Source: Streptomyces flaveolus
Lineage (GTDB): Bacteria > Actinomycetota > Actinomycetes > Streptomycetales > Streptomycetaceae
DNA length: 64,000 nucleotides
Assembly (NCBI RefSeq): GCF_014648815.1
Contig: NZ_BMRV01000009.1
Location: 265,739 to 329,738 of the forward strand
Direction of reading: 5' to 3'
Made by a program: the position numbers and the translations under genes. This document shows, in pieces, positions 1 through 8,656 of this stretch (position 1 is the first letter of the stretch; every line of letters starts with the position of its first letter). The notes beneath the pieces are model-generated. The model was not told where the DNA came from and did not search any database. It saw nothing but the letters and a program-made list of their open reading frames with translations.

Positions 1-1622
1 GCCGGGCTCAGCCGGGTCACCGCGCGGCCGAAGGTGCGGGCCAGATCGAGGGTGCCGTAGCTCAGGGCGGCGAGCCGGGTGTGCGGGTCGGCGAGCCGGT
101 CGGCGAACCGGGCCACGGTCCGGTGCGGGCGGGCGGCGAGCCGGGCGCCCGCGATCCGCAGCGCGAGCGGCAGCCCGGCGCAGTGGCGCACCACGTCCCG
201 GACCGCCCCGGGTTCGGCCCGGACACGGTCGTCGCCCACGGTCTCGGCGAGCAGCGCCACGGCGTCCTCGTCGTCCAGTGGCCCGAGGCTCAGGGTGTGG
301 GCGGTGGGCACGGTCGTCAGCCGCGTCCGGCTGGTGACGAGCAGCGCGCTGTCCGGCCCGACGGGCAGCAGCCCGGTCAGCTGTACGTCGCTCGACGCGT
401 CGTCGAGCACGACGAGCAGCCGGGAGTCCGCGATCCGGGCGCGGTAACGGCGCACCAGCTCGCTCAGATCGTGCCGGGCGGTCCGCGCGGTGTCCTCGGT
501 CCCGCCCAGCGCGGCGAGGAGCTCCGCGAGCACGGCCGCGGGCGGGCGGGCGGTCCCGTCGGCGTCCTGGAGGTCGGCGTGCACCACGCCGTCCGGGAAC
601 GCCTCCGCGCAGCCGTGGGCCACTTCGGCGGCCAGGGCCGTCTTGCCGCTGCCGGGCATGCCCGTGACCAGCGCCGCCCTGAGCCGTGCGCCGGGACCCG
701 AGGGGCGGCGCAGCAGCAGCGACCTGAGCCGGGCCGCCTCGGCGCCGCGCCCGGTGAACGCGGCGGCCCGGGAGGGCAGCAGCAGGACCGGCCGGCGCGG
801 CGGTCCGGCGTTCTCGCCGCGCAGCATCCGCAGATAGGCCTCGCTGAGCTGCTGTCCGGGCACGACGCCGAGCTGTTCGTCGAGGATCCGGCGGCCCTCT
901 CCGTAGACCTGGACGGCCTCGGCCTGCCGGTCGGAGCGGTGCAGCGCGGTGATGAGGTGGGCGCGCAGATTCTCGTCCATGGGGAAGCGGGCCACCAGGG
1001 AGAGGAGTTCGGGCACCAGGGAGCGGTGCCGGCCGAGCGACAGGTCCGCCTCGATCCGCCGCTCCAGCGCCTGGGCCCGCAGGAATTCCAGCCGCGGCCG
1101 TTCGAACCGCAGCAGATGCTCGGTCACGTTCTCCAGGGCCTGCCCGCTCCAGCAGTCGAGCGCGCCACCGAGGAGTCTGCCCGCCTCCTCGTGACGGTTC
1201 TCCTCCAGAGCCTGGCGGCCGAGCCGGTCGAGCCGTTCGAAGGAGAACAGGTCGACCTCGGAATCCCCGGCGTCGAGCACGTACCCCGGCCCCTTCCGGA
1301 ATATCTGCACACGGTTTCCCAGTGTTTTCCTGAGCCGGGAGACGTAGGTGTAGATCTGCGCGTTCGACGTGGTCGGCGGAGCGTCCGCCCACAGCGCGGC
1401 GCTCAGCCGGCTGTCGGTGACCAGCGCGCCGCGCGCCAGGAGCAGTACCGCGAGAACGGTGTGGATCTTCGCGCCGGACAACGGGACCGCCACGCCCGCC
1501 CGGATCACGGAGACCGGCCCCAGCAGCCGGAATGCGAGCGCGCCCGACGCGGCCGGGCCCGGGCCGGCCGGCCCGGCGGCCTCTTCGGCGGTCCGGGGAG
1601 ACACACCAGCAGAGTTCGGCAC
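1..1622 (-). CDS. SARP/AfsR-type transcriptional regulator with NB-ARC domain (C-terminus outside window)
   Basis: Likely transcriptional activator of the Streptomyces antibiotic regulatory protein family. The N-terminus holds a winged-helix OmpR-type DNA-binding domain (about residues 30-115), then a bacterial transcriptional activation domain (about 120-270), then an NB-ARC ATPase with the Walker A motif GMPGSGKT near residue 321 and a Walker B-like LLVVLDDA. About 540 residues are visible and the frame is still open at the left edge, so any TPR region is unseen. The GTG at 1620-1622 was chosen because an in-frame stop lies shortly upstream and a GGAG motif sits about 9 bases before it. It is divergent from the small peptide gene at 1841 and resembles the regulator at 2045-5074, so the two SARPs bracket the peptide gene. 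The family call is firm; the target genes are unknown. Confidence 0.9.
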   Translation of the reverse strand, partial: MPNSAGVSPRTAEEAAGPAGPGPAASGALAFRLLGPVSVIRAGVAVPLSGAKIHTVLAVLLLARGALVTDSRLSAALWADAPPTTSNAQIYTYVSRLRKTLGNRVQIFRKGPGYVLDAGDSEVDLFSFERLDRLGRQALEENRHEEAGRLLGGALDCWSGQALENVTEHLLRFERPRLEFLRAQALERRIEADLSLGRHRSLVPELLSLVARFPMDENLRAHLITALHRSDRQAEAVQVYGEGRRILDEQLGVVPGQQLSEAYLRMLRGENAGPPRRPVLLLPSRAAAFTGRGAEAARLRSLLLRRPSGPGARLRAALVTGMPGSGKTALAAEVAHGCAEAFPDGVVHADLQDADGTARPPAAVLAELLAALGGTEDTARTARHDLSELVRRYRARIADSRLLVVLDDASSDVQLTGLLPVGPDSALLVTSRTRLTTVPTAHTLSLGPLDDEDAVALLAETVGDDRVRAEPGAVRDVVRHCAGLPLALRIAGARLAARPHRTVARFADRLADPHTRLAALSYGTLDLARTFGRAVTRLSP

Positions 1623-1723
1623 AGCGCACTCTCCATCCCGCTCGGTTCAATCTCCTTCGAATTCCACTCGAGGACACTACCTGCCGGCGGTTTTCGCGCG
1701 TTATCGTCTCGATTTAAGGCACG

Positions 1724-1767
1724 CGAAATGACGACGAAATACGGTCAAAAACGCGCACCCATAGGAT
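1724..1767 (+). promoter_or_regulatory. Candidate SARP-binding heptamer array and -10 element of the peptide gene
   Basis: Three heptamers lie in direct orientation with 4-bp spacers, giving an 11-bp period: CGAAATG (1724-1730), CGAAATA (1735-1741) and CAAAAAC (1746-1752). Nine bases further on is TAGGAT (1762-1767), a good -10 hexamer. SARPs such as ActII-ORF4 are known to bind heptamers with 11-bp periodicity, the last lying about 8 bp before the -10. The layout therefore predicts SARP activation of the peptide gene starting at 1841. The same tract lies upstream of the divergent SARP gene that starts at 1622, so it could also influence that promoter. The prediction rests on sequence pattern only. 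Confidence 0.6.
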
Positions 1768-1840
1768 GATTCCAGAAATTCCATCAGGGTGTTCCTGGTG
1801 CTTCTGCAGGCATTTCTGCAAACAATGAGGAGATTTCTTC

Positions 1841-2005
1841 ATGCGTAAGCCCCGTACGTTCGCCAGTGCGCTCGCCGGCACCGCGCTCCTCTTCCTTCCG
1901 CTGCTCCTCACCCTGGGCGCCGGCGAGCAGGGCACGGACGATCTGCCGTGGACCGGGATCAGCGCGCAGGCCGCCGCCGGTGAGGACGACCTGCCCTGGA
2001 CCTGA
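1841..2005 (+). CDS. Small exported peptide with duplicated DDLPWT motif, between two SARP genes
   Basis: This 54-residue open frame is preceded by a good ribosome site (GAGGAG about 8 bases before the ATG). Residues 1-28 look like a Sec signal: basic RKPR, then a hydrophobic stretch with TALLFLPLLLTLG. The rest is short and acidic and carries the hexapeptide DDLPWT twice, at residues 33-38 and 49-54, where the second copy is the C-terminus. An AQA motif (residues 42-44), typical of signal peptidase sites, separates the two copies. I recognise no family. The flanking SARPs (one with a TPR-like C-terminus) and the SARP-type heptamers upstream suggest a secreted signalling peptide; a precursor of a modified peptide product is the main alternative. 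The coding call is strong because of the repeat, ribosome site and promoter; the function is inferred. Confidence 0.75.
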   Translation: MRKPRTFASALAGTALLFLPLLLTLGAGEQGTDDLPWTGISAQAAAGEDDLPWT

Positions 2006-2044
2006 CGCGTACGCGGGACGCGGAGAGGGAGAGGGGCGGGAGGA

Positions 2045-5000
2045 TCAGCGGTCGGCCAGCAGACCGGCCAGGACCGACCCCTCGATGGGGCGGAGCGCGT
2101 CGTGCGACTCCAGGACCTCACGCAGCCGGCCGGCGCGCCGCTCCCACGCCGGCGCGTTGAGCGTACGGAACTCCGCCTGGGCCCAGTCCAGCGGCTCACC
2201 GGCGCCCGAGTCGCCGCGGATCGCCTCGGCACAGGCCAGGTGGGTCACGATCCGGGCCTGCAGGAAGCGGTCGCGCACCTCTTCCGCCAGACGCAGCGCC
2301 CGCCGCAGACTGGCGCGCGCCTTGTGCGGCTCGTTCTGCCGCCACTGTGCCTCGCCGAGCGCGCACAGCCCATGGGCCTCACCGAGCCGGTCGCCCTGGC
2401 CACGGGTGAGCCCCACCACGTCGTGGCAGATCCGCTCCGCCTGCGCCGACCGGCCCGCGCCGAGCAGCGCCTCGGCGAGCCGGTAGAGGTTCTGGGTGCG
2501 GCTGCGCAGCGACCCCGCCTCGTAACTGACCTCGATCGCCTCGTTGCTCAGCTCCACGCCGCGCTCCGGGTTGCCCTGCTCGATCTCGATCTGGGCCAGC
2601 AGACCCAGCGCGTGGGACAGGCCCGAGTTGTCCCCGGCCCGCCGGAACAGCACCAAGGACTCCTCGCAGTAACGGGCCGCCTCGGCGAGGTCGCCGAAGA
2701 AGCGGGCGCACACCGCGAGGTTGCGCCGCACGATGGCCCGGCCCTGGACGTCGTCGGTCCGCTCCAACTGGGTCAGGGCGGTGAGCAGCCGCTCCCGCGC
2801 CTCGCCGTAGCGGCGCTGGTAGATGGCGAGCGTGCCCAGGGTGCGGAGCATGGTGCCCGCCCCGCGCGTGTCGCCCGCGTCCCGGGCGCCTTCCAGGGCG
2901 CACTCGGCGGTGTGCCGCCAGTCCTCCAGGTAGTTGCGGGTCTCGTAGAACGGAACCGTCCCCACCGCGAGGAGCCAGGCACGTTCCGCCTGCCCGTCGC
3001 GCACCGCCTGCGCCACCAGGGCCCCGAGCGTCTCCCGCTCGTCCTCGAACCACTCGACGGGGTCGGCGACGAGCTCGCTCACCGTCTCGCCCGGGACCGG
3101 CTCGCTGGGCACCGGACCGCCGTGCGGGGCCTCGCCCTTGCCGTACAACTGCTCCTGGGCCGCGTGCACCAGCGTGAGCACGGCGGTCAGGACCCGCTCC
3201 AGGGTCTGCTCGCGCTCCTGCGCGCTGTCCTCGGCCAGGCTCCTCTCCCGGGCGAACAGGCGCATCAGCTCCTGGAAGCGGAAGCGGGGCCCGCCGCCGG
3301 GCGCGGGACGGATCTCCAGGAGCTGGGCGCCGACGAGCTGGTGGAGCAGTTCCTCGGACGCGTCCGGGGTGACGCCGAGGACGGGGACGCCGATCCAGGC
3401 CGGGAAGTCGGGCACGTCCAGCATGCTCAACTGCCGGTAGAGCCGCGCGGCCTGCACCGACAGCGCCCGGTAGCCGAGCCAGACGCCCGAGCGCACCCCG
3501 CTCTCACCCGGGCTGAGCACGCTGACGCGCTCGCGCCGGTCCTCCATCCGCGCCGCCATCTGGCGCAGCGACCACCGGTGGTCGGACAACAGCCGGGTCG
3601 CGACGACCCGCAGGGCCAGCGGGAGCCGGTCGCACAGATCCACCAGGCGCTGCGCCGCGGTCGGCTCGGCCGACACCCGGTGCTCGCCGATCGTCGCGGC
3701 CAGCAGGTCCAGGCACTCGGCCGGGCTCATGGCGCCCAGGTCCACGCGGGCCACGGCCAGCGTCCCGGTGAGCCCGTTCAGCGGGTCCCGGCTGGTGACC
3801 AGGACCCGGGCGGGGCCACGGCCCGGCATCAGCGGACGGATCTGGTCCACGGAGCGGGCGTCGTCGAGGACGACGAGCAGCCGTCTGCCGTCCAGGGTGC
3901 TGCGGTAGAGCGCCGCCCGGTCCTCGAGCCCCGCGGGGATCGAGGTGCCCGGCACCCCGAGCGCGCGCAGCGCCCGTTCCAGGGCCGCCTCGGGTGTGCC
4001 GGGCCCGCCGTGCCCGTCCTGGAGGTCCAGGTAGAGCTGGCCGTCGGGGAAGCGCCCCGCGACGCGGTCGGCCCAGTGCAGGGCGAGCGCGCTCTTGCCG
4101 ACACCGGCCGGGCCGCACACCGCCGCGACCCGGACCGTCGTGGCGCCGGCGTATCCCGGCGCAGGCGGCACGAGCCCCTGCAGCGAGTCGAGTTCGTTCT
4201 GCCGGCCGACGAACGGCTCCGGCGCCAGGGGGAGTTGCCGGGGCACCACGGCGGGAGCGAGGGCCGGAGGGGCGTCAGGGACGACGGGCTCCGGTAACGC
4301 GGCGGCCCGTGCCGGGGCCCTCCCGTCGCCCTCCAGCACCGTGCGGTGCAGTTCCTGCAGCTCGGAGCCCGGCTCGACGCCCAGCTCCGCGACGAGGATG
4401 CGGCGCCCCTCGCGGTAGCAGTCCAGTGCCTCGGACCGGCGGCCCGACAAGTGGTAGGCCTGCATCAGGAGGGCGCGGGCGTGCTCGCGGAGCGGGTTCT
4501 CCGCGACGACCGGGGCCAGGCACTCCAGCACCGACCGGTAGCGGCCCTGCTGGAGCTGGACGGCGGCGTACTCCTCGGTCAGATTGGTCCTCAGCTCCGA
4601 GATCCGGTCGACCGTGCCGTTCAGCGCGCCGCCGTCCATGCCGTCGAGCACCCGCCCCGACCACAGCGCGAGGGCGTCCTCGAAGCGGGCCGCGGCCTCG
4701 CCCAGGTCCCCGGCCTCGGCGGCGGCGCGGGCGGCCGCGGCCGACTCGTACAGGTCGGCCACATCGACGTAGTGGCCGTCCCGGTGCAGCACATAACCCG
4801 GCAGCAGCGTCTCGATGAGGCCGTCGACCCCCGCCTCGTCGCGGAACGTCTTGCGCAGCGCGGAGACGCAGATGGCGATCTGGTTGCGTGCCGTGACGGG
4901 CGGATCGCTGTGCCACACGGCGTCCGTCAGCGCGTCCACGGAGACGGCCCGGCCCGGGGTGAGCAGCAGCACGGCGAGCACCGTGCGCTGGCGTGCGCTG

Positions 5001-5074
5001 CGCAGGAGCAGCGGCCGGCCGTCCACACTCACCTTGAGCGGGCCCAGCACCTGGAACGACAATCGAGGCGCCAC
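2045..5074 (-). CDS. SARP/AfsR-type regulator with NB-ARC and TPR domains
   Basis: A large AfsR-like regulator of about 1009 residues. The order is winged-helix DNA-binding domain (about 5-90), BTAD (about 95-255), NB-ARC ATPase with P-loop GPAGVGKS near residue 320 and LLVVLDDA, a winged-helix/linker region, then TPR-like helical repeats (about 740-960). This is the full-length AfsR layout, in which the C-terminal repeats can act as a sensor or interaction platform. GTG at 5072-5074 is preferred because GGAAGGAGG ends four bases before it; an in-frame GTG at 5095 is also possible. The gene converges with the peptide gene (39 bases between stops), and CAATGTC direct repeats lie in its upstream region. 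A role in regulating the local cluster, perhaps in response to the small peptide, is inference. Confidence 0.92.
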   Translation of the reverse strand: MAPRLSFQVLGPLKVSVDGRPLLLRSARQRTVLAVLLLTPGRAVSVDALTDAVWHSDPPVTARNQIAICVSALRKTFRDEAGVDGLIETLLPGYVLHRDGHYVDVADLYESAAAARAAAEAGDLGEAAARFEDALALWSGRVLDGMDGGALNGTVDRISELRTNLTEEYAAVQLQQGRYRSVLECLAPVVAENPLREHARALLMQAYHLSGRRSEALDCYREGRRILVAELGVEPGSELQELHRTVLEGDGRAPARAAALPEPVVPDAPPALAPAVVPRQLPLAPEPFVGRQNELDSLQGLVPPAPGYAGATTVRVAAVCGPAGVGKSALALHWADRVAGRFPDGQLYLDLQDGHGGPGTPEAALERALRALGVPGTSIPAGLEDRAALYRSTLDGRRLLVVLDDARSVDQIRPLMPGRGPARVLVTSRDPLNGLTGTLAVARVDLGAMSPAECLDLLAATIGEHRVSAEPTAAQRLVDLCDRLPLALRVVATRLLSDHRWSLRQMAARMEDRRERVSVLSPGESGVRSGVWLGYRALSVQAARLYRQLSMLDVPDFPAWIGVPVLGVTPDASEELLHQLVGAQLLEIRPAPGGGPRFRFQELMRLFARERSLAEDSAQEREQTLERVLTAVLTLVHAAQEQLYGKGEAPHGGPVPSEPVPGETVSELVADPVEWFEDERETLGALVAQAVRDGQAERAWLLAVGTVPFYETRNYLEDWRHTAECALEGARDAGDTRGAGTMLRTLGTLAIYQRRYGEARERLLTALTQLERTDDVQGRAIVRRNLAVCARFFGDLAEAARYCEESLVLFRRAGDNSGLSHALGLLAQIEIEQGNPERGVELSNEAIEVSYEAGSLRSRTQNLYRLAEALLGAGRSAQAERICHDVVGLTRGQGDRLGEAHGLCALGEAQWRQNEPHKARASLRRALRLAEEVRDRFLQARIVTHLACAEAIRGDSGAGEPLDWAQAEFRTLNAPAWERRAGRLREVLESHDALRPIEGSVLAGLLADR

Positions 5075-5116
5075 ACCGCCTCCTTCCAGGACCACGCACG
5101 TCCCGCCCCCCGCGAA

Positions 5117-5134
5117 GACATTGCGGAGACATTG
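5117..5134 (-). promoter_or_regulatory. Candidate SARP heptamer pair upstream of the SARP gene
   Basis: Read on the minus strand, two identical heptamers CAATGTC are separated by four bases, which is the SARP-type 11-bp period. They lie about 43-60 bases upstream of the GTG at 5074. I do not see an obvious -10 hexamer at the expected distance, so autoregulation is possible but less well supported than the array at 1724. Confidence 0.4.
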
Positions 5135-5228
5135 TGTGGACTGGACCTGGTCCTGACAACACAGTTCTACGACAACTCACGCTACGTGCCGGTCACTTAG
5201 CGTCTCCCAGTGGATCCGGCGGCTTCGG

Positions 5229-7847
5229 TCACCCACCGTCACCAGCCGTGCGGCTCCGGTCCGCCGCCCGGCGTACGCTCCGCAGCCGGGCCTCGACCTC
5301 CTCGCCCACCCGGTCCCCGGCCCGGCCGTTGGCCAGCACCACGAGGCCGCCGCCCCCGCGCAGGGAGAGCACGGACGCGGCGTAGTAGCCGGGCGGGGCC
5401 CCCTCGTAGCCGAACACGGCGTCGGAGCCGGCGGCGTCGAGGGGCGTGGCCGGGCCGTGGAAGCCGTCGCCGAGTGCCGGCATCCGGGCCGCGGTGTCCC
5501 GGCCGAGCAGGGCGAGCGGAGCGCCGAGCACGGAGCGCCGGAGCTCCAACGCCACCTCGGCCAGATCGGCGGCGGTGGTCCACAGCTCGGCGGGATCCGC
5601 GGCCCGCACGCCGTCGACCGCGCGCCCGGCGGCGTCATGGCCCAGCCGGGCCACCGGTGCGCCGCTCCTGCCGTCGGTGCGGGGTGGCGGCCCGCCGAAG
5701 CAGCTGTCGTCCAGCCGGAGCGGCCCGAGCACCAGACGCCGCATCAGCGGCCCGAACGCCTCGCCCGTGGCGTCCTCCAGCAGCGCGGGCAGCGGCACGG
5801 GACCGGCGTCGGCACGGGCCAGCAGATCCGCCAGGGTGACCGACGTGTCCCCGCCGCGGCCGACCGCGGCGTCCAGCGCCAGCACCCCCTCCTCCACGAG
5901 ACGCAGCGCGCCCAGGACCGCGACGTGCCGGCTCAGCGTCCCCACCGGGAAGGCGGTGCGCGGAGTGATCGGCCTGCCCGCGCCGTCGCTGCCCGCGGCC
6001 TCGACCGCCACCAGCCCGCCGCCCTCCAGCACGGCGACGCAGGCGCCCGGCACCCGGTGCTCCGCGAGCAGCTCCGCGAGACTGCTCCCGCCGAGAAACG
6101 TGCGCCGCCCCGGCGGGACCCGCCCGCCGGTGCCGCCCGGCCCGCCCTGCCCGGGCAGTGCCGCCCGCTCCACCCGCCCGTCGGCGTCGCGCGGCACCTC
6201 GTCGAGGAGGGTGAGGCTCGCGGGGACCAGGTGCCCGGGCAGCCGCCGCCCGCAGTGGGCCGCCAGCGCCGCCGCGTCCAGCCCCTGCGCGCCGGGGCGC
6301 GGCACCACGTAGGCGGCCAGGCGGACATCGCCCGGCGCGGCCTGCACGCCGAGGACGACGGCCTCGCCGACGCTCGGGTGGTCGTGCAGCGCCTCCTCGG
6401 TCTCCGCCGGGTCGGCCCGGTGGCCGCGCACCCACACTTGCCGGTCACCGCGGCCGAGCAGCTGCACCTCCCCGCCCGCCGTCCGGCGCGCGAGTTCCCC
6501 GGTGCGGTGCATCCGCGCCCCCGCGGGACCGTAGGGATCGGGCACGAACCGCAGCGCCGTCAGCGCGGCCCGGCCCACATAGCCCCGGGCGACGCCGGGG
6601 CCGGCCACGTACAGCTCGCCCACCACACCGTCCGGCACCGGCAGACAGGCACCGTCGAGCACCCGCAGCCGCGCGTCCGCGCCGGGCGGCAGGGGAGTGA
6701 TGCCGCCGTACGACGTCTCGGCCGTCCCGTACGCGGTACGCAGCCGGCCCGAACCGAGCAGTTCGGTGAGCCGCGCCGCCGCGGGCCCCGGCGCCCCGCC
6801 CGCGACCACGAACACCTCGGCCAGCGCGGCACTTCCCGCCTCCCCCAACTGCCTCATGAGCAACTCGAGGTGACCGGGGGCCACGACCAGGAACGCGAAC
6901 GGACCCGTCACCGCGAGCCATTCGCCCAGCCCCGCCAGATCCAGGGCCTGCGGTGCGAGCAGCACCCGCCGGCCGGCACACAACGGCGCCCACAGGCCCG
7001 TCGCCGCCGACTCGGAGGCGACCGACGAGAACACCGCCGTTCCACCGTCCCCGGCGCCGTCCAGCTCCCGCACGGCCGCCGTCACATGGTGCGCCAGCCC
7101 GCGGTGCGTGACCGCCACGGCGAGCGGGCGCCCGGCCGCCGCGGGCACCTGCGTCACATACGCCACGTCCTCCGGGTCCGGCGCTCCGCCGAGCGGCTCG
7201 ACCGACTGCCGGGCGAGCGCGCCGCAGACCTCGGGATCGTCCACGTAGCGGACCTGCCCCTCGAACCCGTCCGGCCCGTGGGCCACTTCGGAGACCAGGA
7301 ACCGTGCCCCCGTGGCGGCGAGCAGCGCGCGCAGCCGGGCCGCCGGGAACTCCGGGTCCAGCGGCAGACACCCGGCCCCCGCCTTCCACACGCCCAGCGT
7401 GACCGCGTGCAGTTCGGCCCCCCGTCCGAGCAGCACCCCCACCAGCGCGCCGCGTCCCACCCCCAGCGACCGCAGGTACCGGGCCCAGCGGTTGGACGCC
7501 GCGTCGAGCCCGCCGAAGGACAAAGCGAACCCGTCCCCCTGCACGGCCACCGCCCCCGGCACCCGGCGCGCCTGACGCCCGACGATCTCGGCGACGCGGA
7601 CACCGTCCGCGCTCACCCCCTCCGCCGTACGACGGCGCAGCCCCGCCGGACGCGGATCGGCCCACACCTCCTGCACCCGGGCCAGACACCGCTCCCGCGT
7701 CCCGCTGGTCCCCTCGGTGCGCCAGCCGGCGGGCAGTTCACGGTCGGCCCACCAGAGCGAGTACTGCCCTTCGCCGTTGAGCACGACGCACCACTGGGCG
7801 CCGGCGACGGTCAGTGGTGCGGACAAGGCTGCTCCTGTGGAGTCCAT
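5229..7847 (-). CDS. MbtH-like / degenerate adenylation / degenerate serine-hydrolase fusion protein
   Basis: An 872-residue three-part protein. Residues about 12-70 match the MbtH signature (NGEGQYSLW, LPAGW, CLARVQEVW, DPRP). Residues about 75-560 resemble an NRPS adenylation domain with recognisable A5 (AYGTAET), A7-like HRTGEL and A8 (GRGDRQVWVRG). The A3 phosphate loop is degenerate (TQVPAAAGRP in place of a TSGTTGxPKG-like loop) and the A10 motif reads DGRVER, lacking the catalytic lysine. Residues about 590-872 resemble a class C beta-lactamase-like hydrolase, but the SxxK tetrad reads TLSR and the HxG box reads YEG. No carrier domain is visible. It may therefore be a catalytically dead scaffold or NRPS partner. 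The ATG at 7845-7847 has an AGGGAA upstream; a TTG at codon 9 preceded by AGGAG is an alternative. Confidence 0.8.
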   Translation of the reverse strand: MDSTGAALSAPLTVAGAQWCVVLNGEGQYSLWWADRELPAGWRTEGTSGTRERCLARVQEVWADPRPAGLRRRTAEGVSADGVRVAEIVGRQARRVPGAVAVQGDGFALSFGGLDAASNRWARYLRSLGVGRGALVGVLLGRGAELHAVTLGVWKAGAGCLPLDPEFPAARLRALLAATGARFLVSEVAHGPDGFEGQVRYVDDPEVCGALARQSVEPLGGAPDPEDVAYVTQVPAAAGRPLAVAVTHRGLAHHVTAAVRELDGAGDGGTAVFSSVASESAATGLWAPLCAGRRVLLAPQALDLAGLGEWLAVTGPFAFLVVAPGHLELLMRQLGEAGSAALAEVFVVAGGAPGPAAARLTELLGSGRLRTAYGTAETSYGGITPLPPGADARLRVLDGACLPVPDGVVGELYVAGPGVARGYVGRAALTALRFVPDPYGPAGARMHRTGELARRTAGGEVQLLGRGDRQVWVRGHRADPAETEEALHDHPSVGEAVVLGVQAAPGDVRLAAYVVPRPGAQGLDAAALAAHCGRRLPGHLVPASLTLLDEVPRDADGRVERAALPGQGGPGGTGGRVPPGRRTFLGGSSLAELLAEHRVPGACVAVLEGGGLVAVEAAGSDGAGRPITPRTAFPVGTLSRHVAVLGALRLVEEGVLALDAAVGRGGDTSVTLADLLARADAGPVPLPALLEDATGEAFGPLMRRLVLGPLRLDDSCFGGPPPRTDGRSGAPVARLGHDAAGRAVDGVRAADPAELWTTAADLAEVALELRRSVLGAPLALLGRDTAARMPALGDGFHGPATPLDAAGSDAVFGYEGAPPGYYAASVLSLRGGGGLVVLANGRAGDRVGEEVEARLRSVRRAADRSRTAGDGG

Positions 7848-8113
7848 GGGCGTTCCCTGGGTCGAAAGAATCAGCCCACTCTGCCCGCAGGTGCCATACC
7901 CGACCTATGCGAGCGCTGGGCGCCCTCGGGACGACGGCACGCCGCCGCGATACGCCTCGGCCGATCCGCGCAGCTCACCGCGGCAAGCCAAGAGATCGCC
8001 AACCACCAGAAGAGGATCACGGTCTGTACTGAAGCAGTGACGCCGGGCCCGGCACTCACGCACAGCCCAGTTCTGTCAGGAATACGGCACCTGCCACGAA
8101 GGAGCACACCCCC

Positions 8114-8647
8114 ATGCACGGCTTCTCGACGCGACGGTTCACCCTGACCGCGATCGCCGCCTCCGGCGCGCTCGCGACCACCCTGGCCCTGGCCGGCTCG
8201 GCCGTTGCCGTCGCTCCGGCGACCGCGACGGCCTCGTACGACTGCGGGTTCGCGGGCAGCGGCACCGTCACGCTCACCGCGGCCGACTCCGGCAACGGCA
8301 AGACGATCCGGATCGACTCGACGGACATCCGCACGCAGTTCCCGCTCGACGCCAACACCGTGACCACGACGCTGAAGCTGAACAAGACGTCGGGTGGCGC
8401 GACGAGCGAGGTGCAGTTCTCCGGCACCGTGCACGAGGCCGCGACCACGGGCGACCCGCTCACCTTCGGCCCGCTCCCGCTGGCGGCCGGGTCCCTCTCC
8501 ACCGGTGACACCACCGACTCGGCGGCCCTCACGGGCGCGCCGAGCGCGTCCAACTGGTCCCTGAAGTTCACCGTGAACGACGCGGGCGGCAGCTTCACGT
8601 CCTACTGCGTCGCCACCGGCAACCAGTCGGCGGCCTTCACCTGGTAG
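8114..8647 (+). CDS. Secreted protein of unknown function
   Basis: A 177-residue protein with a clear Sec signal peptide (HGFSTRRF, then a hydrophobic alanine/leucine stretch ending near residues 33-40). The mature part is rich in Thr, Ser, Gly and Ala and contains two cysteines (CGF near the mature N-terminus and YCVATG near the C-terminus) that could form one disulfide. The periodic Thr-rich strands suggest a beta-sandwich fold. GAAGGAG about 9 bases before the ATG is the ribosome site. It is divergent from the MbtH fusion gene, so the 266-bp gap should hold both promoters. I do not recognise a family. A very long hairpin follows the stop codon. Confidence 0.85.
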   Translation: MHGFSTRRFTLTAIAASGALATTLALAGSAVAVAPATATASYDCGFAGSGTVTLTAADSGNGKTIRIDSTDIRTQFPLDANTVTTTLKLNKTSGGATSEVQFSGTVHEAATTGDPLTFGPLPLAAGSLSTGDTTDSAALTGAPSASNWSLKFTVNDAGGSFTSYCVATGNQSAAFTW

Positions 8648-8656
8648 TCCCCCGCA

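Noticed and set aside
81..1769. 562-codon open frame on the plus strand
   Set aside because: It is antisense to the SARP gene; the minus-strand frame has recognisable SARP and NB-ARC motifs, whereas this frame reads as low-complexity Arg/Gly/Pro.
2102..4297. 731-codon plus-strand frame over the second SARP gene
   Set aside because: Shadow frame; Arg-, Gln- and Pro-rich without motifs, while the minus strand encodes an intact AfsR-like protein.
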